From: Erwinia sorbitola
Lineage (GTDB): Bacteria > Pseudomonadota > Gammaproteobacteria > Enterobacterales > Enterobacteriaceae
Length of the DNA stretch: 64,000 bases
Assembly: GCF_009738185.1 (NCBI RefSeq)
Contig: NZ_CP046509.1
Coordinates: 3,103,501-3,167,500 of the forward strand
Reading direction: 5' to 3'
Positions 25,532 through 34,240 of this stretch are shown here, one piece after another. The first letter of the stretch is position 1, and each line of letters starts with the position of its first letter. The translations under genes were made by a program, and so were the position numbers. Under the pieces are notes generated by a model. The model saw nothing but the letters and a program-made list of their open reading frames with translations. It was not told where the DNA came from and ran no database searches.

Positions 25532-27217
25532 ATGACTGAATCCGTAAAAAAAGCTGTCGCACGTACCGTGCGTGCCCCGCATGGCAGTGAGCTGAATTGT
25601 GCCAACTGGCTGATTGAAGCGGCTTATCGCATGATCCAGAACAACCTTGATCCGGATGTGGCTGAACGTCCGGAAGACCTGGTGGTGTACGGCGGTATTG
25701 GTAAAGCGGCACGTAACTGGGAGTGCTTTGAACAGATCCTGCGCTCACTGAAAGCGCTGCAACCTGAGGAAACGCTGCTGGTGCAGTCCGGTAAGCCGGT
25801 GGGAGTGTTCCGCACCCATGCTGATGCGCCGCGCGTGCTGATTGCTAACTCTAACCTCGTGCCACACTGGGCTACCTGGGATCATTTCCATGAGCTGGAT
25901 AAAGCTGGCCTGATGATGTACGGGCAGATGACCGCCGGCTCCTGGATCTATATCGGTGCTCAGGGCATCGTGCAGGGAACCTTTGAAACCTTTGTGGAGG
26001 CAGGCCGTCAGCACTATCAGGGCGACCTGGCTGGCAAATGGATCCTGACCGCCGGATTGGGCGGCATGGGCGGCGCACAGCCTCTGGCGGGCGTGCTGGC
26101 CGGTGCTTCCGTGCTGGCAGTAGAGTGTCAGGAATCGCGTATCGATTTCCGGTTGCGCACCCGCTATCTCGATTATAAAGCTTTCACCATTGATGAAGCA
26201 TTGGCGATTATCGACAAAGCCAATAAGGAAAAACGCGCTATTTCCGTCGGCCTGCTGGGCAACGCCGCAGAGATCCTGCCGGAACTGGTAAAACGTGCCA
26301 AAGCCGGCGGTATGAAACCAGATATCGTCACCGACCAGACCTCCGCCCATGATCCAGTTAACGGCTACCTGCCCGCAGGGTGGGATCTGGCGCGCTGGGA
26401 ATCTACCCGCCAGTCCGATCCGAAAGCTGTCGAAAAAGCGGCACGCGCCTCAATGGCAGTGCACGTGCAGGCAATGCTCGACTTCTGCCATATGGGTATC
26501 CCTACCGTAGATTACGGCAATAATATCCGCCAGGTTGCGCTGGATGAAGGGGTGAAAAATGCCTTTGATTTCCCGGGATTTGTTCCGGCCTATATTCGTC
26601 CACTGTTCTGTGAAGGCAAAGGGCCGTTCCGCTGGGTCGCTCTGTCAGGCGATCCGGAAGATATCTTTAAGACTGATGCCAAACTGAAAGAGCTGTTCCC
26701 GGATCACACCAACCTGCACCGCTGGCTGGATATGGCGCAGGAACGCATTGCCTTCCAGGGGCTGCCTGCACGTATCTGCTGGCTTGGGCTGGGAGAGCGT
26801 CATCTCGCCGGGCTGGCCTTTAACGAGATGGTGCGCAACGGTGAGCTGAAGGCTCCTGTGGTTATCGGACGCGATCATCTTGACTGCGGCTCGGTGGCAT
26901 CACCAAACCGTGAAACCGAAGCGATGATGGACGGTTCGGATGCAGTTTCCGACTGGCCGCTGCTGAATGCCCTGCTTAACACCGCAGGCGGTGCTACCTG
27001 GGTCAGCCTGCATCACGGCGGTGGCGTAGGGATGGGCTTCTCACAGCATGCGGGGGTGGTCATCGTCGCCGACGGCACCCCGGAAGCCGATGTGCGCCTT
27101 GGCCGCGTACTGTGGAACGACCCGGCCACCGGCGTCATGCGCCATGCAGATGCGGGTTATGAGAATGCCAAAGCGTGCGCCCGTGAGCACGAACTCAATC
27201 TGCCAATGATTAAATAA
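25532..27217 (+). CDS. hutU: Urocanate hydratase HutU
   Basis: 561 residues, normal length. A cytoplasmic NAD+-dependent urocanase converting urocanate to imidazolonepropionate. Signature DHLDCGSVASPNRETEAM carries the catalytic cysteine; TAGLGGMGGAQPLAG is the dinucleotide-binding region, and HHGGGVGMGFSQHAG follows. It starts 24 bases after hutH with GAGAGG as ribosome site, so the two are co-transcribed. A strong terminator follows. Confidence 0.97.
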   Translation: MTESVKKAVARTVRAPHGSELNCANWLIEAAYRMIQNNLDPDVAERPEDLVVYGGIGKAARNWECFEQILRSLKALQPEETLLVQSGKPVGVFRTHADAPRVLIANSNLVPHWATWDHFHELDKAGLMMYGQMTAGSWIYIGAQGIVQGTFETFVEAGRQHYQGDLAGKWILTAGLGGMGGAQPLAGVLAGASVLAVECQESRIDFRLRTRYLDYKAFTIDEALAIIDKANKEKRAISVGLLGNAAEILPELVKRAKAGGMKPDIVTDQTSAHDPVNGYLPAGWDLARWESTRQSDPKAVEKAARASMAVHVQAMLDFCHMGIPTVDYGNNIRQVALDEGVKNAFDFPGFVPAYIRPLFCEGKGPFRWVALSGDPEDIFKTDAKLKELFPDHTNLHRWLDMAQERIAFQGLPARICWLGLGERHLAGLAFNEMVRNGELKAPVVIGRDHLDCGSVASPNRETEAMMDGSDAVSDWPLLNALLNTAGGATWVSLHHGGGVGMGFSQHAGVVIVADGTPEADVRLGRVLWNDPATGVMRHADAGYENAKACAREHELNLPMIK

Positions 27218-27224
27218 CCCTGCG

Positions 27225-27249
27225 CGGGCCTGTCCTCAGGCCCGTTTTT
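27225..27249 (+). terminator. hutHU terminator
   Basis: CGGGCCTG (27225-27232), loop TCCT, CAGGCCCG (27237-27244), then TTTTT. A standard Rho-independent terminator; it separates hutHU from the amidohydrolase gene. Confidence 0.93.
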
Positions 27250-27338
27250 CTCACCGCCTCCCCTTTCTTTCTCCGTTTTATGCTAACTTATTTTTGTCCG
27301 CTAACTGGAAAGCACAGCCCCTGACAGGAGAAGTAACC

Positions 27339-28493
27339 ATGGTCATTCCCGTTTCGCTTATTGATGAAGCTACCGGCTGGCGCCGGGCATTTCATGCCCG
27401 CCCGGAGCTGGGCTATCAGGAGCATCATACGTCGCAATCGGTAGCGGAACAGTTAACAGCGATGGGGCTTCAGGTACACCGCGGACTGGCAGGAACGGGT
27501 GTGGTCGGGACGCTGGAAAACGGCCCCGGCCCGACCATTGGTCTGCGGGCAGATATGGATGCGCTGCCGATGACTGAGCTGGGTCAGCCTCCTCACCGCT
27601 CAACGCAGCCGGGAGTAATGCACGCCTGCGGCCACGATGGGCATACGGCAATTCTGCTGGCAACGGCCAGACACCTCAGCAACACCCGCAATTTTAGCGG
27701 CACCGTTCACTTCGTCTTCCAGCCTGCTGAAGAAAATCTCGGCGGTGCGCGTCGCATGGTTGAAGAAGGGTTATTTACCCTGTTCCCGATGGATGCTATC
27801 TACGGCATGCATAACTGGCCCGGCCTGCCTGCTGGCCATGTGGCGGTCAATGAAGGAGCGATGATGGCGTCGCTGGATTCATTTGAAATCACCCTGAACG
27901 GACGCAGCTGCCATGCGGCGATGCCCGAAAACGGTGCAGATCCCATTGTTGCCGCCGCCCAGCTGATTCTGGCTCTGCAAACGATACCGGCCCGTCGTCT
28001 TTCACCGCTGGCATCAGCGGTAGTCAGCATCACTCAGATTAACGGTGGCGAAGCGGTTAACGTGATCCCGGAAACGGTAACGCTGCGCGGCACGCTGCGC
28101 TGCCTTCAGGCGGATGTCCGCGTGCGGGTTCGCCAGATGATCGACGAATTTGTTACCACCTTCACCCGTCCGCTGGGGATTGAAGGCAGCATTATTTATC
28201 AGACCGACTATCCGGTTACCGCCAACCATCCGCAGGAAGCCGCAAAGGTGCGCGACTGTGCGCTAACGCTGCTTCCCGCAGAGCAGGTTCACTGGAACCT
28301 CAGCCCGTCAATGGCCTCGGAGGATTTCGCCTGTATGCTGGAAGCCTGTCCGGGTGCCTATTTCTGGCTGGGAGCCGATGGCACCACACCTTCTGCGCCA
28401 TTGCACAATGCGCGTTATGATTTTAACGATGCATTAATCGGTCCGGGTATTGCTCTGTGGACGGCGCTGGTCGGGCAGTTATTGCCCCGCTAG
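27339..28493 (+). CDS. M20-family amidohydrolase (hippurate/N-acyl amino acid type)
   Basis: 384 residues of the M20D/HipO-like metallopeptidase family. Metal-binding and catalytic motifs: GLRADMDALPM, HACGHDGHTA, FVFQPAEENLGGA and the C-terminal SMASEDFACM; the dimerisation (lid) domain lies between. Such enzymes hydrolyse N-acyl amino acids (hippurate, N-acetyl-cysteine, IAA conjugates); the substrate here is unknown. ATG 27339 has CAGGAG upstream. It follows the hutU terminator, so it is probably its own unit, convergent with ybiB. Confidence 0.88.
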   Translation: MVIPVSLIDEATGWRRAFHARPELGYQEHHTSQSVAEQLTAMGLQVHRGLAGTGVVGTLENGPGPTIGLRADMDALPMTELGQPPHRSTQPGVMHACGHDGHTAILLATARHLSNTRNFSGTVHFVFQPAEENLGGARRMVEEGLFTLFPMDAIYGMHNWPGLPAGHVAVNEGAMMASLDSFEITLNGRSCHAAMPENGADPIVAAAQLILALQTIPARRLSPLASAVVSITQINGGEAVNVIPETVTLRGTLRCLQADVRVRVRQMIDEFVTTFTRPLGIEGSIIYQTDYPVTANHPQEAAKVRDCALTLLPAEQVHWNLSPSMASEDFACMLEACPGAYFWLGADGTTPSAPLHNARYDFNDALIGPGIALWTALVGQLLPR

Positions 28494-28528
28494 TTCCGCA
28501 CATTCCACTCCGCAGTAGATACACACCG

Positions 28529-28547
28529 GGGGCGGACATTCCGCCCC
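28529..28547. terminator. Hairpin between amidohydrolase and ybiB
   Basis: GGGGCGGA (28529-28536), loop CAT, TCCGCCCC (28540-28547): a perfect eight-base stem between convergent genes. No clear T run follows on either strand, so the terminator function is uncertain. Confidence 0.5.
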
Positions 28548-28563
28548 GAGGCCTGCGCGGGTA

Positions 28564-29535
28564 TCAATATCCTGCGGAATCGATCTGTGCTAACGCACCA
28601 TCCAAATCAATTGCCCGTCCGGTTGCCAGATAACAGCAGGCGATTTGCAGGCGCAGCGACTGCGGTACCGGCACTTCACGATCGAGACAACGGCGGATCC
28701 ATGCGGCGGTAGTGGCTGCATCTTTGGCAGCAGGCAGACAATCGTCTCCCGGCGCGATCTCTTCCTGGCGCGAGAGCAGCATCAGCGTCTCTTCCCCGGC
28801 TATCTGTGTGATCGAAGGGCAACGCTGTGGATTAGCGTACACTTCCCCTTCGGTACCATTCAGAAGCAGACCACGGCCGCCAATGGCGCTGAAAAACGTT
28901 GCTACGCGCGGAATATATTCCGGATGAGATACGCTGGCGAGGCGCAGCGCTGCATCTTCGGCAAACGGCGTTGCCAGTTTAGCAAGAGTATGCGCACTAT
29001 TGCGTACGCCCATACGCCAGCGCAGAGCAAGCTGCTGCTCCATCGGCTGGCACAGAGTACCTACGGTGATAAATACCAGTTCACCCGCATCCAGTTTTGC
29101 CTGTGCTTGTTCAGGTGTGGTTACCGCAGCAATATCCAGCGCCGCAAACACCTGCTCACTGGTGACACGGGTAGGATCGTCGCTCACGCCATGAACCACC
29201 ACCGGGAAGCCAAGACGCGACAGCAGCAGTGCCAGCAGCGGGGTAAGATTTCCCTGACGACGTGCGCCGTTATAGCTGGGAATGACCACCGGCATTGGGC
29301 GCTGCGCAGGTGGCGTCAGGCGCAGCATCTGCTCCTGCATCGCCTGGTAGAAACCCAGCATCTCCTCCTCGCCCTCTCCTTTAATGCGCAGGGCAATCAA
29401 AATCCCTCCAAGTTCAAGATCCGGCACTTCACCGTTCAGCATGCGGCGATAAAGCTCGCGAGCGGTTTCCATATCGATATCGCGGGCATGATTCTTACCA
29501 CGTCCGATCTCTTTAATAATTTTTTTAAATTCCAT
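28564..29535 (-). CDS. ybiB: YbiB, TrpD2-like nucleic-acid-binding protein
   Basis: 323 residues with the anthranilate phosphoribosyltransferase-like fold (TrpD2 family): ETARELYRRMLNGEVPDLELGGILIALRIKGE at the N-terminus and NGTEGEVYANP later. It lacks a convincing tryptophan-biosynthetic PRPP loop. E. coli YbiB (320 aa) binds nucleic acids and is LexA-controlled with dinG. It lies 28 bases downstream of dinG on the same strand, so it belongs to the SOS operon. Confidence 0.92.
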   Translation of the reverse strand: MEFKKIIKEIGRGKNHARDIDMETARELYRRMLNGEVPDLELGGILIALRIKGEGEEEMLGFYQAMQEQMLRLTPPAQRPMPVVIPSYNGARRQGNLTPLLALLLSRLGFPVVVHGVSDDPTRVTSEQVFAALDIAAVTTPEQAQAKLDAGELVFITVGTLCQPMEQQLALRWRMGVRNSAHTLAKLATPFAEDAALRLASVSHPEYIPRVATFFSAIGGRGLLLNGTEGEVYANPQRCPSITQIAGEETLMLLSRQEEIAPGDDCLPAAKDAATTAAWIRRCLDREVPVPQSLRLQIACCYLATGRAIDLDGALAQIDSAGY

Positions 29536-29563
29536 GCTTATGCTCTTTACTCAGTAAGACGGA

Positions 29564-31726
29564 TTAACGGCGACGGCGGAATGTGGGTTTCTTTTTCACC
29601 GCCGGAGTGACAGCTTTCGGCAGCTCGCCTTCCGGCATCGGTGGTTGCGCTATCGGGAATACCGGCAGCGCGCCCAACAGACGTGCACCATAGCTTTTAC
29701 TGATTAGCCGCCGATCATAAATTACAATTTCGCCATAGCAGTCATGGCTGCGGATTAACCGCCCCACCTGCTGAATAAGGTTAAACGAAGCGCTGGGCAG
29801 GCTTTGCACTTCAAACGGATAGCGCTTCAGGCTTTTCAGCCACTCTCCCTCAGTCAAAATAACCGGACTGTCTATCGGGGGGAAGGCGATTTTATGAATA
29901 TGCACCTGTGAAAGCAGATCGCCTTTCAAATCCAGCCCCTCGGCGAAGGATTGCAGCCCGACCAGAACGCTGGTTTCCCCCTGCTCTACGCGTTTACGAT
30001 GCAGTGCCACCAGCGCCGGGCGCGGCTTATCCCCCTGCACCAGCATCATCAGCCGCAGCTCGGGCAGATAGGCCAGAAACTGATGCATGGCCCGGGCGCT
30101 GGCGAACAGCACCAGAATGCCTTTATGGGCAGCGAGCTTAATCTGATGACGGAAGAAGTGCGCCATCTCCGCAAGATGCAGCACCTCGTTTGCCAGCATC
30201 GGTTCATACTTCATCTGCGGAATAATCAGCTGGCCCTGGGTGACATGATTGAAGGGTGAGTCGAGGGCGACAAAACGATCGCCCGCCTTTTCGCTCAGGC
30301 CGGACATCTCCTGCAATCGCTGAAAACTGTTAAGAGATCGCAGCGTGGCAGAGGTCACCACCACATGGGGAATTTTACGCCACAGCAGCTTTTCCAGCTG
30401 TTCACTGACGCGTATCCCGGCGCAATGAAACATCAAATGCGCGCTGCCATCGCGAATTTCCCGCGTCACCCATTTCGATACCGGCGCTCCGGAAGCCTGC
30501 TCCATCGCCGCCAGTCGCCACAGCTTGCTGCTGGCTTCGAACCAGCCCAGCGCACGGTTCATCTGGATCAGCGTGCGATGCAGACGTACCACGTCAAACT
30601 GGCCGCTCTTCTCGCTGAGGTCGTTCATCATCCCTTCGGCCAGACCCCGCAGCGCATCGCTGAGTTTAAACAACCGGGCGCAGATGGTCAGGATCTCTTC
30701 AGGCAGCAGCCCCATCTCGAAGCGGAACTCCCCCTCCTGACCTTCCGGCGGCAGATAGAGGCCGAGGATCTGCGACAGCATCTGTAGCTGTTCGCGCACC
30801 TCTTCACAGTGCGCCTTGAGTTTATCCGGATGACTGAGGGACGGCGGGCGTTTCGGCTGAAACTGCGCCAGGCACTGCTCCACGAGGCGACAAAACAGGT
30901 CAAGCTGTAGCACCGTCCAGCCGGGGGTGATCTCACCGCTCATCTCCAGCGCATCACGCGCGACATCCGGCAGATGATGACCTTCATCCAGCACCAGCAG
31001 CAGGTTTTTTGGCGGAGGCAGCACCGATTCTGTTTCCAGCGCGGCCATCACCAGCGCGTGGTTCGCCACCACCACATCCGCATTTTCAATTTCACGCCGC
31101 GCCACATAAAACGGACATTCACGGAACCAGTGGCAGTTACTGCCCAGGCAGTTGGCTTTATCCGTACTGAGGCGCTGCCAGAGCGAGTCTTCAATATTTT
31201 CCGCGCAGTGGTCGCGCAGGCCATCCCACTGGTAGCGTTTAAGGGATTTCTCCAGCTCGGTACAGATTGCACGCTCATCTTTGCTGGCGGTCATATCGTC
31301 ATCAAGGAACAACAACAGGTCGCCCTGATTTTCTTCATCTGTTGCCAGCGCAGAGAGGTTTCGCGGGCACACGTAACGTCCGCGACCAAACGCTGCGGTA
31401 AACTTCAGCTCGGGAATGATTTTCTTCAGCAGCGGCAGATCTTTGCTGAAAATCTGATCCTGTAGCGCCACGTTAGCGGTACTCACCACCAGCGGCTTTT
31501 CCTCGGCACGGCTGACGGCAATGCCGGGGATCAGGTAGGAGAGGGTTTTTCCCACACCGGTGGGAGCCTCAATTGCCAGATGACGACCATCGTCCCCCGC
31601 CAGCGTCTTCGCTACCTCGGCAATCATCTGCCGTTGCGGCGCACGCGGAATAAAATCGGGAACTTCCTGTTGCAGGGCTTTATACCACCCGGCAATTTGC
31701 GTTTTTAACGCAGCAGTTAACGCCAT
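29564..31726 (-). CDS. dinG: ATP-dependent DNA helicase DinG
   Basis: 720 residues, XPD-like superfamily 2 iron-sulfur helicase. Walker A is AIEAPTGVGKTLSYLIPG, the four [4Fe-4S] cysteines are in GRYVCPRN and DKANC-N4-C-type CLGSNCHWFREC, the DEGH box is VLDEGHHLPD, and the C-terminal helicase motif is QQVGRLIRS. It unwinds R-loops, D-loops and G-quadruplexes 5'-3'. ATG 31726 (MALTAALK) matches E. coli; a start three codons earlier is possible. A LexA box lies 24 bases upstream of the start codon. Confidence 0.97.
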   Translation of the reverse strand: MALTAALKTQIAGWYKALQQEVPDFIPRAPQRQMIAEVAKTLAGDDGRHLAIEAPTGVGKTLSYLIPGIAVSRAEEKPLVVSTANVALQDQIFSKDLPLLKKIIPELKFTAAFGRGRYVCPRNLSALATDEENQGDLLLFLDDDMTASKDERAICTELEKSLKRYQWDGLRDHCAENIEDSLWQRLSTDKANCLGSNCHWFRECPFYVARREIENADVVVANHALVMAALETESVLPPPKNLLLVLDEGHHLPDVARDALEMSGEITPGWTVLQLDLFCRLVEQCLAQFQPKRPPSLSHPDKLKAHCEEVREQLQMLSQILGLYLPPEGQEGEFRFEMGLLPEEILTICARLFKLSDALRGLAEGMMNDLSEKSGQFDVVRLHRTLIQMNRALGWFEASSKLWRLAAMEQASGAPVSKWVTREIRDGSAHLMFHCAGIRVSEQLEKLLWRKIPHVVVTSATLRSLNSFQRLQEMSGLSEKAGDRFVALDSPFNHVTQGQLIIPQMKYEPMLANEVLHLAEMAHFFRHQIKLAAHKGILVLFASARAMHQFLAYLPELRLMMLVQGDKPRPALVALHRKRVEQGETSVLVGLQSFAEGLDLKGDLLSQVHIHKIAFPPIDSPVILTEGEWLKSLKRYPFEVQSLPSASFNLIQQVGRLIRSHDCYGEIVIYDRRLISKSYGARLLGALPVFPIAQPPMPEGELPKAVTPAVKKKPTFRRRR

Positions 31727-31749
31727 GACCATCACTTCCAGCTAAACAA

Positions 31750-31769
31750 GGCTGTATTTTTACACAGTA
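31750..31769 (-). promoter_or_regulatory. LexA (SOS) box of dinG-ybiB
   Basis: On the minus strand the 20-mer reads TACTGTGTAAAAATACAGCC, with perfect CTG-N10-CAG spacing as in LexA operators. It lies 24-43 bases upstream of dinG, as in E. coli. Confidence 0.9.
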
Positions 31770-31828
31770 TGGCGGCGACGTCAGCCTGCAAACGCTAATC
31801 TCCAGAGGCCGCTCGCAATTTAAGCAGG

Positions 31829-32356
31829 CTAAGGCTGCTCAATCTCCTTATACATTACCGTTGTGGCGTCCATCACCCCTGCGGTCGAACGGGCATAGTG
31901 TGGGATCTGTCCGGCGACCTGCCAGCCAAGTGAGAGATAGAGAGATTCAGCAACATCACCGCTGCGGGTGTCCAGTACCAGCAGGCTGCGCCCCAGCTGA
32001 CGAGCACGGGCTTCCGCCTGCTGCATCAGCTCGCGGGCAATCCCGCTGCGGCGCGCATCCGGGTGAACCAGCAGTTTGATCACTTCGGCCCGGTGCTTCC
32101 CGTTTGCAGGCATCGCCAGGGCCAGCATGATGGTGCCGACAATACGCCCTTCCCTGCGCGCCACCAGCAGCTGTTTATCCCCACAGGCGAGGTTGAGAAC
32201 CACATCCTGCCAGAAATGAGTCATTTGCTGCCGATCGCGGCTGATAAAGCCGATACTTGCTCCCTGCGCTACGCAGCTATCCAGCACCTCATACAGTGCC
32301 GGGATTTCCTGTTGTGTCTGTCCGGCTTCCAGCCATTGATAGGTGATATGAGTCAT
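31829..32356 (-). CDS. GNAT family N-acetyltransferase
   Basis: 175 residues. The acetyl-CoA site is HPDARRSGIARELM (Q/RxxGxG/A pattern, here RRSGIA), after IVGTIMLALAMPA and followed by LLVLDTRSGDVAESLYLSLGW. The substrate is not deducible. It overlaps the upstream XRE-cupin gene by four bases (ATGA), so the regulator and enzyme form a two-gene operon. That arrangement often means self-protection or small-molecule detoxification; this is inference. Confidence 0.82.
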   Translation of the reverse strand: MTHITYQWLEAGQTQQEIPALYEVLDSCVAQGASIGFISRDRQQMTHFWQDVVLNLACGDKQLLVARREGRIVGTIMLALAMPANGKHRAEVIKLLVHPDARRSGIARELMQQAEARARQLGRSLLVLDTRSGDVAESLYLSLGWQVAGQIPHYARSTAGVMDATTVMYKEIEQP

Positions 32357-32916
32357 GGGCGGGCCACCACCAGCGCGTAGTGCACCCCGGCAGCTTCAGG
32401 GGCATGGAAACAGGTACGACCGAAGAGATGAAAGCGCAGGCAGTCTCCCTGCTCCAGCCGCCAGGAGCGATCATCCATATGGAACTCCAGTACGCCATCA
32501 AGAATCCAGATATGTTGCTCAAGCCCTGCCAGCGGTGGAATGTCGTACTCAATACGCGCACCGCCGTCCAGGCGCGCCTCGACTAACTCGGCATGAAATG
32601 CCTGCGCAGGCGGTGATAGTGAGCGGCGCTCATAGCCATTTTCAACGTCGCGCCAGACGCTTTGCTGCGCAGGTCGCAAAAGTTGTACAGCTCCCTGTTC
32701 AACTTCACTTAACAGCCGTGACATCGTCAGTCCGTAAGCACTGCACAAGCGGTTCAGCAGAGAGGCGGTAGGACTTGTCTCAGCACGCTCAATGCGGGAT
32801 AGCGAAGCGCGGCTAATCCCGGTAAGCTCGGCAAGAGTCTCCAGCGACCAGCCTTTTTCTAAGCGCAGATCGGCCAGTCGTTGTGCAAGCCGTTGTTCCG
32901 TTGGAGTCTGTTGCAT
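32353..32916 (-). CDS. XRE-family regulator with C-terminal cupin
   Basis: 187 residues: an N-terminal HTH_XRE (about 8-65; LETLAELTGISRASLSRIERAETSPTASLL) and a C-terminal cupin_2 barrel (about 110-187; GLEQHIWILDGVLEFHMDD, LEQGDCLRFH). Such proteins sense small ligands with the cupin. Translationally coupled to the GNAT gene. A CTCATAT/ATATGAG dyad just upstream of its start may be an autoregulatory operator. Divergent from the mlrA-like gene. Confidence 0.85.
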   Translation of the reverse strand: MQQTPTEQRLAQRLADLRLEKGWSLETLAELTGISRASLSRIERAETSPTASLLNRLCSAYGLTMSRLLSEVEQGAVQLLRPAQQSVWRDVENGYERRSLSPPAQAFHAELVEARLDGGARIEYDIPPLAGLEQHIWILDGVLEFHMDDRSWRLEQGDCLRFHLFGRTCFHAPEAAGVHYALVVARP

Positions 32917-32924
32917 TTGATATT

Positions 32925-32955
32925 CTCATATTAGGGAATAAATCTCTTATATGAG
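32925..32955. promoter_or_regulatory. CTCATAT/ATATGAG dyad upstream of the XRE-cupin gene
   Basis: CTCATAT (32925-32931) and ATATGAG (32949-32955) form an inverted repeat with 17 bases between, 9 bases before the XRE-cupin start. A possible autoregulatory operator; function unproven. Confidence 0.45.
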
Positions 32956-32984
32956 ATATATCGTTTAATTTTGGTCTTTTCAAC

Positions 32985-33011
32985 TTGTACAATAAATAAT
33001 ACTTTGTACAA
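32985..33011. promoter_or_regulatory. TTGTACAA-N11-TTGTACAA dyad upstream of the MlrA-like gene
   Basis: Two perfect TTGTACAA palindromes (32985-32992 and 33004-33011), 19 bp centre to centre, in an AT-rich spacer. MerR-family proteins bind dyads of this scale, and TGTACA half-sites are typical of LitR/CarH-type members. It lies 56-82 bases before the mlrA-like start and between that gene and the divergent XRE gene, so it could control either. Confidence 0.65.
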
Positions 33012-33042
33012 CCTGTTATTATTGGTTAGGCTGATAACAGGT
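33011..33042 (+). promoter_or_regulatory. Leader hairpin before the MlrA-like gene
   Basis: ACCTGTTAT (33011-33019) and ATAACAGGT (33034-33042) are a perfect nine-base inverted repeat with a 14-base loop, between the TTGTACAA dyad and the ribosome site AGAGG. It could be a second operator or an mRNA structure. Confidence 0.5.
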
Positions 33043-33066
33043 CTGACAGTCAGTAAGAGGTAATTC

Positions 33067-33798
33067 ATGGCACTGTACAGCATCGGCGACGTCGCAGAAC
33101 GCTGCGGCATCAACCCGGTCACGCTGCGCGCCTGGCAGCGTCGTTATGGTCTGCTTAAGCCACAGCGCACTGAAGGTGGCCATCGTCTGTTTGACGAAGA
33201 CGATATTGAGCGCATCGAAGAGATTAAACGCTGGATTGAGAGCGGCGTGCCGGTTGGTAAGGTCAAGGCCCTGATCGAAGGCGAAAACGTTAATATTGAT
33301 GATGGATGGTTTGCACTCCAGGAAGAGATGCTGGCGGTGCTTCGCCTGGTACGCCCGTCAAAATTGCGCACAAAAATCGCCACTATCGGCAAGGAAAACC
33401 CGGCAGAGATGCTGATAGACCATGTTTTCGTTCCTATTCGCCAGCGGCTGGGTCTGGATCAAAATACTGCCCGGGCTATGTGTAGTTTATTAGATGGTGC
33501 TTTAATTGATTACATCGCCTTCTGTTTAACCGGTTCACGCAAGAAGGCCGGAAAAGATGCATTGCTGATCGGCTGGGGCCTGACTGACCGCACGCGGTTA
33601 TGGCTGGAAGCCTGGCGGCTTTCCCAGCAGGGGTGGCGTATTGATGTGCTTGCTGAACCGCTGGATTCTCCGCGACCGGAGCTGTTCCCCGGCCAGCATA
33701 TTTTCGTTTATACCGGCAAAGCGTTCACCAAACGCCAGCAGGAACAGATAAGCCACTGGCAGGCGCAGGGATTCTCTATTACCGCACACGGCCATTAA
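33067..33798 (+). CDS. mlrA: MerR-family regulator, MlrA/LitR-like
   Basis: 243 residues, the same length as E. coli MlrA. The MerR helix-turn-helix (about 1-75) is nearly identical (INPVTLRAWQRRYGLLKPQRT, then GGHRLF). The C-terminal two-thirds is the B12-binding-like regulatory domain but lacks a DxHxxG cobalamin motif and the conserved sensory histidines, as in MlrA and BluR. MlrA controls curli and csgD in E. coli. Here the gene heads a lipid-type operon, 10 bases before the next gene, which suits a LitR-like role in light or oxidative response. That function is inference. Confidence 0.82.
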   Translation: MALYSIGDVAERCGINPVTLRAWQRRYGLLKPQRTEGGHRLFDEDDIERIEEIKRWIESGVPVGKVKALIEGENVNIDDGWFALQEEMLAVLRLVRPSKLRTKIATIGKENPAEMLIDHVFVPIRQRLGLDQNTARAMCSLLDGALIDYIAFCLTGSRKKAGKDALLIGWGLTDRTRLWLEAWRLSQQGWRIDVLAEPLDSPRPELFPGQHIFVYTGKAFTKRQQEQISHWQAQGFSITAHGH

Positions 33799-33808
33799 GG
33801 AATCGGGT

Positions 33809-34240
33809 ATGACGCAGCAGGTCGCATTACAGCAGTTAGTTACTTTTTATCAAACGCTGAACAGCGACAGGCTAAGTATGCTTGCGCAGATTTACCATAC
33901 AGATATCTGTCTTAGCGATCCGGTGGGAGAGCATCGCGGGCTGGCGGTGGTGGAGAACTACTTTGCCAGCCTGTTGAAAAATATGCGCTATTGCCGTTTT
34001 GTGGTCACGCTCACCCGTGAGTTTGAAACCGATGCACTTTTACTGTGGCGGATGGAGTATGCCCACCCGTCCTTACAGCGCGGTGCCGATCAGACGCTGG
34101 AAGGCAGCAGTTACCTGCAATTTCGAGACAATAAAGTCGCGTTTCAGCGCGATTATTACGATATGGGCGCGATGCTTTACGAAAAGCTACCGCTGCTGGG
34201 CAGTGCCATCAATCTGATCAAAAAGAGGCTGCAACCATGA
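33809..34240 (+). CDS. NTF2/SnoaL-like protein
   Basis: 143 residues with the NTF2-like cone-fold pattern: an N-terminal helix ALQQLVTFYQTLNSDRLSMLAQIYHTDICLSDPVGEHRG and strands ending in FRDNKVAFQRDYYDMGAMLYEKLP. Family members are small enzymes or binding proteins, and the ligand is unknown. The DPVGEHRG motif is typical of the group that sits in Cfa/DUF1365 clusters. Ten bases after the regulator and four-base overlap with the SDR gene. Confidence 0.75.
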   Translation: MTQQVALQQLVTFYQTLNSDRLSMLAQIYHTDICLSDPVGEHRGLAVVENYFASLLKNMRYCRFVVTLTREFETDALLLWRMEYAHPSLQRGADQTLEGSSYLQFRDNKVAFQRDYYDMGAMLYEKLPLLGSAINLIKKRLQP

